A DNA stretch of 10,279 nucleotides from Mobilitalea sp. (GTDB taxonomy: Bacteria > Bacillota_A > Clostridia > Lachnospirales > Lachnospiraceae): contig JARKQP010000323.1 in NCBI GenBank assembly GCA_029974875.1, positions 1 through 10,279 of the forward strand. The letters are read 5' to 3'. A program made the position numbers and the translations under genes. The notes under the pieces are model-generated. The model saw only the letters and a program-made list of their open reading frames with translations. It did no database searches and was not told where the DNA came from. Positions 5,235 through 10,279 of this stretch are shown here, one piece after another. The first letter of the stretch is position 1. The number at the start of each line of letters is the position of its first letter.

Positions 5235-6379
5235 GGATATACAGCAGATTAAAAAGAACAACAAAGCAATATATTATTGTTTCCATCCTGTGCATTATTG
5301 TAATAGGAGGGGCAGGAATATTAACGACACTGGTCATAACCAGTCAGATCAAGCAGGAATACCGGGGGCTTCTGGCTGAGGCCAACAGGAAGCTGGAGGA
5401 AAACCAAAGGGAGGTATATGTTGCCGCGGCGGATATTATGGCCGGGGATATCATTACCAGGGAGCAGCTAGTGAAGAAGAAGGTATATTCGTCACAGGCA
5501 CAGGAAACCTTTATCGGTGAGGAACAGATAGGAAAGCTGGCGTTGATTAACATACCTACGGGCACGCAGGTGTTGGTGACAATGGCAGCAGACAGTTCCA
5601 TAACCACTAATTTAAGGGAAGCGCAGTATGAGGTAATCCACTTAAATTCTAATATGGAAAAGGATAATACTGTGGATGTCCGCCTCTTGTATCCCAACGG
5701 GGAAAGCTATGTGGTGCTGTCCAAGAAGGTCATCAAGGGGTTAGCGCCTGATACGGCAGCCGTATTCCTATGGCTGGAGGAAGAGGAGATACTCCGTATG
5801 TCCGCCGCAATTGTGGATGCAAGCTTGTACACCGGATCAAAATTATATGTTACAAAGTACATTGAACCAAATATCCAAAAAGCTTCAGTCATTACATATA
5901 CACCCAGTCTGTCTATTCTTTCGTTAATCGAAAAAGATCCCAATATAGTAGAACGTTGTTCACAGGAATTAAATAAGGTGGTACGTAAAGCCCTTGAGAA
6001 CCGGCTGGCGGACAGCATGGCTATCGATGTCAGTGCAATTGAGTGGAATGTTCCCCAGAATGAGTTTCCAGAGCTTGACGCCCGAGAGACTTCTGGTATC
6101 GCTGCACAAGAGGAGTATGAAAAGGTTCAGGATAAAGAAGCCGGGAATAAAGGAGTCGAGAATAAGGGAGCTGAGGATAAAGGAATTGAGGATAAGGGAG
6201 CCGGGGATAAGGGAGTTGGGAATAAAGAAGCTCAAGATGAAGGAATTGAGGATAAGGAAGCCGGGACTAAAGAGACCAAGGCTGGCGGAGGCAGGAGTAA
6301 AGAAACAGATGGCATGGATTTTTTCTATTATACCCAGGAGGAAGAGGCGGTAAGAAGGGATATGGAATATGGTGAGTGA
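5231..6379 (+). CDS. cpaB: CpaB/RcpC-like SAF-domain pilus assembly protein with repeat tail
   Basis: A 382-residue protein. A single N-terminal anchor (about 15-38, YIIVSILCIIVIGGAGILTT) is followed by a short helix of coiled-coil character (40-60). A SAF domain spans about 62-118: VYVAAADIMAGDIITREQLV, then IGKLALINIPTGTQVLVTM. This is the layout of CpaB/RcpC, the Tad subunit outside the cytoplasmic membrane that links inner-membrane and outer parts of the assembly machine. The region 130-275 corresponds to the usual RcpC C-terminal part (VDVRLLYPNGESYVVLSKKV is typical). Unusual is the tail: ten Lys/Glu/Gly-rich pentapeptides at 300-349, then an acidic end. A Shine-Dalgarno AAGGGGTGAG precedes the ATG, which overlaps the preceding stop as ATGA. 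In a Gram-positive host the domain would face the cell wall. Confidence 0.85.
   Translation: MRIYSRLKRTTKQYIIVSILCIIVIGGAGILTTLVITSQIKQEYRGLLAEANRKLEENQREVYVAAADIMAGDIITREQLVKKKVYSSQAQETFIGEEQIGKLALINIPTGTQVLVTMAADSSITTNLREAQYEVIHLNSNMEKDNTVDVRLLYPNGESYVVLSKKVIKGLAPDTAAVFLWLEEEEILRMSAAIVDASLYTGSKLYVTKYIEPNIQKASVITYTPSLSILSLIEKDPNIVERCSQELNKVVRKALENRLADSMAIDVSAIEWNVPQNEFPELDARETSGIAAQEEYEKVQDKEAGNKGVENKGAEDKGIEDKGAGDKGVGNKEAQDEGIEDKEAGTKETKAGGGRSKETDGMDFFYYTQEEEAVRRDMEYGE
6128..6277 (+). repeat. 15-bp tandem repeat encoding the CpaB pentapeptide tail
   Basis: Ten 15-nt units encode QDKEA, GNKGV, ENKGA, EDKGI, EDKGA, GDKGV, GNKEA, QDEGI, EDKEA and GTKET. The coding strand is about 80% purine, with units such as GAGGATAAGGGAGCC. 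Because the unit is a multiple of three, copy-number change would lengthen or shorten the tail without a frameshift. Confidence 0.85.
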
Positions 6380-7040
6380 GATGGTTACGTATATTGGTCT
6401 GGATAGCTTTGATCTTATTCTATATCAGGCCTGTGTGTTAGCTAAAATGCAAAAGAAAGTATTAATTATTGAAGATAATAAAAAGACCAGGCGGTGTCCT
6501 TTTTCCAGTATGCTGCCGGTACTGGAGGGAGTGGATAAAAGGAAGGAGATCATTACATTCCGCAGAATTGATTTTGCCCTTTTCCTGCCGGGGGAGGAGA
6601 GCTTAGAGTCATATGACACGGTATTTATTTCCGCAGGTTACTCTGGATCTCCCTATGATTTAGACACCAATAGGGAGGTGTATGTAACAGATCTTTTCAC
6701 TCATAATATGGAAGCCATAAAGCAGATCATGAGTAGAAGCGCTTGTCCAAGAAGATCCCTGGTGATCCGCAATAATGTATTTTCCTTTGTGAAACTGGAT
6801 TTGCTCAGTGAGGAAATGGAGGGTCTGTTGGATGGGGCAGGAACTGAGGTTATCCATCTGAATGAAAATGATCATTTTAACGCCCTGTTATGCCAAAACG
6901 GTGAATCCTTCAAGTTTAAGCTGTTGTCCGGTGAGCTGAAAAAATATCTTGTGAAGGAGCTTGGAAAGCTGTGTCCTGAAGCAGATAAGCGCTGGATCCA
7001 TACAGCATATAGGGCAGCCAGCAGAGGAGGTGTGACCTGA
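6369..7040 (+). CDS. P-loop-less MinD-fold protein of the Tad operon (223 aa)
   Basis: A soluble protein with no named family that I can assign. Its order of elements follows a MinD/ParA fold. Strand one is MVTYIGLD (5-12), then a helix and the KKVLIIEDN strand (29-37) that normally ends with the MinD second-strand aspartate. A Walker-B-like strand YDTVFISAG (82-90) has Ser where Asp is usual. Then come EVYVTDLFTHNMEAIKQI (103-120) and SLVIRNNV (130-137). No glycine-rich P-loop remains between strand one and helix one. I infer a second degenerate CpaE-like subunit, with moderate certainty. ATG 6369 overlaps cpaB by 11 nt with AAGGGA upstream; ATG 6381 (residue 5) is an alternative. The TGA stop shares its A with the next ATG (TGATG). 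Confidence 0.6.
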   Translation: MVSEMVTYIGLDSFDLILYQACVLAKMQKKVLIIEDNKKTRRCPFSSMLPVLEGVDKRKEIITFRRIDFALFLPGEESLESYDTVFISAGYSGSPYDLDTNREVYVTDLFTHNMEAIKQIMSRSACPRRSLVIRNNVFSFVKLDLLSEEMEGLLDGAGTEVIHLNENDHFNALLCQNGESFKFKLLSGELKKYLVKELGKLCPEADKRWIHTAYRAASRGGVT

Positions 7041-8089
7041 TGAAAATTGTATTCTGGTCTCCGGTTCATGGACAGACTGGCATGACAAGCAATATCCTTG
7101 CACTTTCACTGGTTAGTGCGGTTTCTTATAAGAAAAAATGCCTGGTAACGCAGACCCATTTTAATTATAACAACTTGGAAGCTCCCCTGATTGAAAGGAA
7201 TTCAAAGGCAGCCCCGGATTATTTTCTGGATGTAGGGATTGATGCACTGGTCAGGAACTTCAAGGCGGAGAGGTTAAACCGGAAGCTGGTTGAAAACTGC
7301 TGCATTACCCTAGGCGATACAAACCTAAGCCTGCTGCCAGGCACAACAAAGACAAACAGGGAATCCTTTGATTATGCGGTTGGAATGGCAATGCCTAAGG
7401 TATTCCTTGCAATGGAACAGTTCTATGACTGCATGTTCATTGACGCCAATCCCGGCGGGAAGGAGCTTTCCCTAAAGCTTATGGAAGACGCTGAGCTTAC
7501 AGTCATTAACCTGAGCCAGAACCTGGAGATTATTGACCTGTATTTCAGGCATTATGATAAATTGATTTCCGGAAGGAAGTTCTTTCTGTTTGGAGCCTAT
7601 GACGCAAAATCTAAATATAATATCAATAACCTCAGGAGGAAGTATAAAAGCATCACAAAATCAAATTCCGGTGTCATTCCTTATAACACGGCATATAAGG
7701 ATGCACAGGCTGACAGCCGTGTGGCTGACTTTATCAAAAAGAATATTAATGTGGGCAATCTGAATGATAATTATTATTTTATGGAGAAGACCATAAGTGC
7801 GGCTGGAAAGATTTTGGGCATGGCGGAGAGGCAATCTGCGGGCCGGCTTTGGGATAGATCTGAAAGCAAAATAGGGATTGGGTTCCAGGATAGGACCGGG
7901 AATAGATTTCTGGATAGAACTGCGGAAGGATACAGGAACAGATCCAACAACAGGCTTGAGAGTATGTCTGAGAGCGGGAGCGGGAATAGATCCGAGAGAG
8001 AATCTGAGGACAGGTTTGGGCATGAACATCCTTCGGGCGGGAATCAATATCCTTGGGGAAGGAGAGGACTGTATGTACATAGGGAATAA
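7040..8089 (+). CDS. CpaE/MinD-like protein with lysine-less P-loop and low-complexity tail
   Basis: A 349-residue protein. Strand one and loop read MKIVFWSPVHGQTGMTSNIL: G11-Q-T-G-M-T-S17 keeps the two glycines and Thr-Ser of a MinD-type P-loop but has neither signature lysine. The switch II strand YDCMFIDANPGG (129-140) keeps the Asp and glycines of D-x-x-x-G, and AELTVINLSQNLEIIDLYFR (151-170) follows, so the fold is intact and nucleotide binding is possible. CpaE proteins of this type position Tad/Flp pilus assembly at the membrane. Residues 263-345 form a tail rich in R, S, G, N, E and D with repeats such as DRTGNRF and LDRTAEGYRNRS, likely disordered. GGAGGTG at 7026-7032 precedes the ATG. 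It is paralogous to the 4094-5002 gene and overlaps the next gene by 17 nt. Confidence 0.75.
   Translation: MKIVFWSPVHGQTGMTSNILALSLVSAVSYKKKCLVTQTHFNYNNLEAPLIERNSKAAPDYFLDVGIDALVRNFKAERLNRKLVENCCITLGDTNLSLLPGTTKTNRESFDYAVGMAMPKVFLAMEQFYDCMFIDANPGGKELSLKLMEDAELTVINLSQNLEIIDLYFRHYDKLISGRKFFLFGAYDAKSKYNINNLRRKYKSITKSNSGVIPYNTAYKDAQADSRVADFIKKNINVGNLNDNYYFMEKTISAAGKILGMAERQSAGRLWDRSESKIGIGFQDRTGNRFLDRTAEGYRNRSNNRLESMSESGSGNRSERESEDRFGHEHPSGGNQYPWGRRGLYVHRE
7829..8074 (+). repeat. Degenerate purine-rich repeats encoding the tail of the MinD-like protein
   Basis: Motifs such as GGGAATAGAT followed by TT or CC (about 7899 and 7982) and GGATAGAACT-like or GGATAGGACC-like stretches recur with irregular spacing. 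They encode the Arg/Ser/Gly/Asn-rich tail. The +1 frame, which is that of the next gene, stays open across the repeat from at least 7878, so two frames are open at once for about 200 nt. Confidence 0.5.
8059..8067 (+). promoter_or_regulatory. Ribosome binding site that fixes the CpaF start
   Basis: AAGGAGAGG ends 5 nt before ATG at 8073. It supports a 606-residue CpaF and argues against the longer open frame that begins at 7878 inside the repeat-coding tail of the previous gene. Confidence 0.75.
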
Positions 8090-9893
8090 TACCTTAATTA
8101 TTGTGATGCTCATAGCGGCTGCATGCCTTGTTGTCTTCTTTATTTTTAAAAAGGAGGTAGAGCCGGAGGAGGTGGAATTGGAGAACCCCTATGCATTTCC
8201 TTACCTGTGTGAGCAGGTGAAAACCATGCTTAACGAGATCATTAACCAAAATCTATTGGAGCTTTATATCAGCAGAAGTGAAATGAAGAAAAGGGAGCAG
8301 CAGAAGGCCAGAATAAGTACGGCAGTAAGATCCTGTGCCCAGGGAAATCTGGGCGAAAAGGAATTCATCAAGGATTACCTTAAGGATCTGCTGCAGAACA
8401 GGTTGGGTATTAATGAAAGTACAATTAATGCGGTAATACCCTTTAGTGACCCATTACGGCTTACGCCTCAGGACAAATTCGAGATACTTCTCCAGGCATA
8501 CCGCTTAAGGCATGGGCTGCAGGCATTTGGAGTACTGATAAAGGAGCAGGGCATAGCATTTGAAAAAGAGAATGAAAACGGCCTTTATTATGAGATTGGG
8601 GAAGAGGACATCCATAATTCCTTTGGGAGGTTCTACGGTGATTTATCCTATGTGCTGAAGCTTGAGGTAGTGGTTCAGAGGATATTCCAGCTGGCCTACG
8701 GATACGGCTGTGTGGACGAATTAGTCTACCAGCATGCAATTGATGGGATTTCAGGAGGAACAGGCGGGATTACGAATGACCAATACAATTTTATGGAGGA
8801 GATCATGGGAACCGCTGATGCCAGCGGGCAGAAATCCTTTGACAGCATATGGATCGTTTTTAACGGAAAATCAGTCCGGCTGTCCTTCCTGGGCTTCGGA
8901 AGCCATGGGGAGCTGATCCGCATTTGCAAGAACCTTTACAGGTACGACAATATCGGGCATCTTACCTCCTCCAACGGTTTTAAACTGTCCTATCTTTACA
9001 ACGGAAGCCGGGTGGTTGTCACCAGGCCGAAGCTGACCTCCGGTTGGGCATTTTTCATACGGAAGTTTGAAAGCTCAAAGGCCATGGGGCTGGCGGAGCT
9101 GCTGGTTGATGAAAGCGGTGAGCTGGTAATCCAGCTGACCAAATGGATCGTGAAGGGGCTTCTAAATATCGTTGTATCAGGAGATCAGGGCTCCGGGAAG
9201 ACAACCTTTTTAAAGGTAATTCTCCAATTTATGGACCAGCGCTACCAAATTCGTACTACGGAGGCTGAATATGAGCTTTGGCTGAACAATCTTTATCCGG
9301 AGCTGAATGTGGTTCCCTTCCGGGGGACGCAGGAGGTCAGCCTTATGGATGCCATTAATATACAGAAAAAAACAGATGGCATGGTTATGATTTTAGGGGA
9401 AATCGCAGATGCGCAGCAGGCAAATGCCTATATTACCCTGACCCAGGCCGGAACAAAGTGTACTATTGGAACCGTGCATACCATGTCGCCTGAGGACACG
9501 GTGGATTATTTTAGAAATGCGGTGTTATCCAAATATGGAAGCTTCCAGAATGAAATGACAGCGGAGGAGCAGGTGGCAAATGCCATCCATATCGATATCC
9601 ATTGGGAGAAGGCTGCCGATGGGAAGCGCTATATCAGTTATATTGCGGAGATCCTGCCAAGTCCCAGGGCGAATATTAACACAGGAAACCGTTGGGATGA
9701 CATCGCGGAATCCCTAAGGACAATTGCTAGAAGGAGGGCGTTTACAACACGGGAAATCATTACCTTTGAGGACGGCAGGTACATCTTAAAGAACCCATTG
9801 TCAGAACGGAGTGTAGCCAGGATTTTAAAGAACCTTAGCCAGGAGGAGGGGATGGGCTTCCTTAGGTTCAACCGGATGGGAGGTGCTTCCTGA
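8073..9893 (+). CDS. cpaF: CpaF/TadA-type pilus assembly ATPase with N-terminal membrane anchor
   Basis: A 606-residue type II/IV secretion ATPase that would power pilin polymerisation in the Tad system. The C-terminal motor is complete: Walker A GDQGSGKTT (370-378), an Asp-box-like RTTEAEYEL (394-402), Walker B MVMILGEI (437-444) with catalytic-type Glu443, and a His box TIGTVHT (464-470). The middle domain (about 200-340) matches the CpaF N2 region with RPKLTSGWAFFIRKF (318-332). Two features differ from typical CpaF. Residues 7-25 (TLIIVMLIAAACLVVFFIF) form a clear membrane helix followed by K-K-E, so the enzyme is anchored. The Arg after Walker B (usually GEVRG) is replaced in GEIADAQQA. 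The protein is longer than usual (roughly 450-500 is common). It overlaps the preceding gene by 17 nt and shares one base with tadB. Confidence 0.9.
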   Translation: MYIGNNTLIIVMLIAAACLVVFFIFKKEVEPEEVELENPYAFPYLCEQVKTMLNEIINQNLLELYISRSEMKKREQQKARISTAVRSCAQGNLGEKEFIKDYLKDLLQNRLGINESTINAVIPFSDPLRLTPQDKFEILLQAYRLRHGLQAFGVLIKEQGIAFEKENENGLYYEIGEEDIHNSFGRFYGDLSYVLKLEVVVQRIFQLAYGYGCVDELVYQHAIDGISGGTGGITNDQYNFMEEIMGTADASGQKSFDSIWIVFNGKSVRLSFLGFGSHGELIRICKNLYRYDNIGHLTSSNGFKLSYLYNGSRVVVTRPKLTSGWAFFIRKFESSKAMGLAELLVDESGELVIQLTKWIVKGLLNIVVSGDQGSGKTTFLKVILQFMDQRYQIRTTEAEYELWLNNLYPELNVVPFRGTQEVSLMDAINIQKKTDGMVMILGEIADAQQANAYITLTQAGTKCTIGTVHTMSPEDTVDYFRNAVLSKYGSFQNEMTAEEQVANAIHIDIHWEKAADGKRYISYIAEILPSPRANINTGNRWDDIAESLRTIARRRAFTTREIITFEDGRYILKNPLSERSVARILKNLSQEEGMGFLRFNRMGGAS

Positions 9894-10279
9894 TGGACAA
9901 GGAGCTGCTCTTTATGATGGGGATTGCAGTGCTGTTGGTGCTGCCCCTCGTCTTCTACCTGCTTGAGATTTTAGACCGGAGGCAAAGGGTAAAGAAAAAT
10001 TACGGGGCATCCCTGTCGGAAAAGCACAGGGGAAATATCTACCGCAGGCTATACCATTTATTAACCCGGTCAGCTTTTACCGCCGGATATACCCAGCGGA
10101 TAAGAAGGCTGTATGAGCTTTTATATCCGGGAGAAGCGCAGGACATCCAGAGGAAAACTGCAGGGACAGTATTCATTACCTGGATGACCTGTGGAATCAC
10201 CTTCCTGCTCCTGTTTTTAACTAAGCCCAATTTTAACAACGCGGGGGTTGCCCTTCTGCTGATATATGTTATGAATACG
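9893..10279 (+). CDS. tadB: TadB-like pilus platform membrane protein, N-terminal part (partial)
   Basis: The first 129 codons are present; the frame runs off the right edge. ATG 9893 overlaps the cpaF stop (TGATG), with GGGAGGTG (9878-9885) as ribosome site. Residues 5-27 (LLFMMGIAVLLVLPLVFYLLEIL) are a membrane helix. A basic cytoplasmic stretch follows (DRRQRVKKNYG, then YRRLYHLLTR and QRIRRLYELLYPG), then a hydrophobic segment starting near residue 93 (FITWMTCGITFLLLFL) and another beginning near 117. This arrangement and the place directly after cpaF fit TadB, the GspF-like inner-membrane platform on which the CpaF ATPase acts. The T2SSF core domain itself lies outside the window, so the name rests on layout and neighbourhood. 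Confidence 0.8.
   Translation, partial: MDKELLFMMGIAVLLVLPLVFYLLEILDRRQRVKKNYGASLSEKHRGNIYRRLYHLLTRSAFTAGYTQRIRRLYELLYPGEAQDIQRKTAGTVFITWMTCGITFLLLFLTKPNFNNAGVALLLIYVMNT

Noticed and set aside
6128..6277. CRISPR-like array
   Set aside because: The units are contiguous 15-mers without spacers, inside a coding frame, and are better explained as a peptide repeat.
7878..8072. Longer CpaF starting at 7878
   Set aside because: The extension is the out-of-frame reading of the previous gene's repeat tail, while AAGGAGAGG fixes the start at 8073.

Overview
The window looks like chromosomal DNA from a low-to-mid GC Clostridia, most likely a Lachnospiraceae-type organism. The evidence is strong GGAGG-type ribosome binding sites, TTG and GTG starts, Firmicutes-type -35/-10 boxes, bacterial Ig-like (Big_2) repeats, a GatB/YqeY protein and a Gram-positive style Tad cluster. 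The family is an inference from protein style; no 16S or other taxonomic marker is present.

Left part (1-1003): the last 26 codons of a plus-strand amino-acid ABC transporter ATPase end at 81. A long inverted repeat (172-227) follows and probably terminates transcription from both sides. Converging on it is a minus-strand pair: a GatB/YqeY protein (429-866) and a 53-residue protein of unknown function (232-393). Upstream of the pair lies a 109-nt imperfect hairpin (895-1003) whose end touches the yqeY promoter.

Middle part (1004-4093): a plus-strand CgeB/YkvP-like glycosyltransferase (1199-2365) is followed by a decayed 12-bp tandem repeat. A minus-strand gene (2579-3583) encodes a secreted protein made of four Ig-like domains; it has a clear extended -10 promoter (3694-3722) and a 5'-UTR hairpin. 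A roughly 370-nt AT-rich stretch then separates it from a divergent operon. This stretch holds a minus-strand terminator-like hairpin between two direct repeats.

Right part (4094-10279): seven plus-strand genes, each overlapping the next by 1 to 17 bases, form an atypical Tad / type IVc pilus (Flp-type) assembly operon that continues past the window. In order they encode a CpaE/MinD-like protein without a P-loop, a two-helix membrane protein, a CpaB/RcpC-like SAF protein with a pentapeptide-repeat tail, a second P-loop-less MinD-fold protein, a third MinD/CpaE-like protein with a lysine-less P-loop and a low-complexity tail, a CpaF/TadA secretion ATPase with an unusual N-terminal membrane anchor, and the start of a TadB-like platform protein. 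The intact CpaF ATPase would power pilin assembly on the TadB/C platform, and CpaB would sit outside the membrane. The three degenerate MinD-like proteins would take the place of the single CpaE localisation ATPase of classical Tad systems. That multiplication and decay, together with the membrane-anchored CpaF, is the most unusual content of the window.
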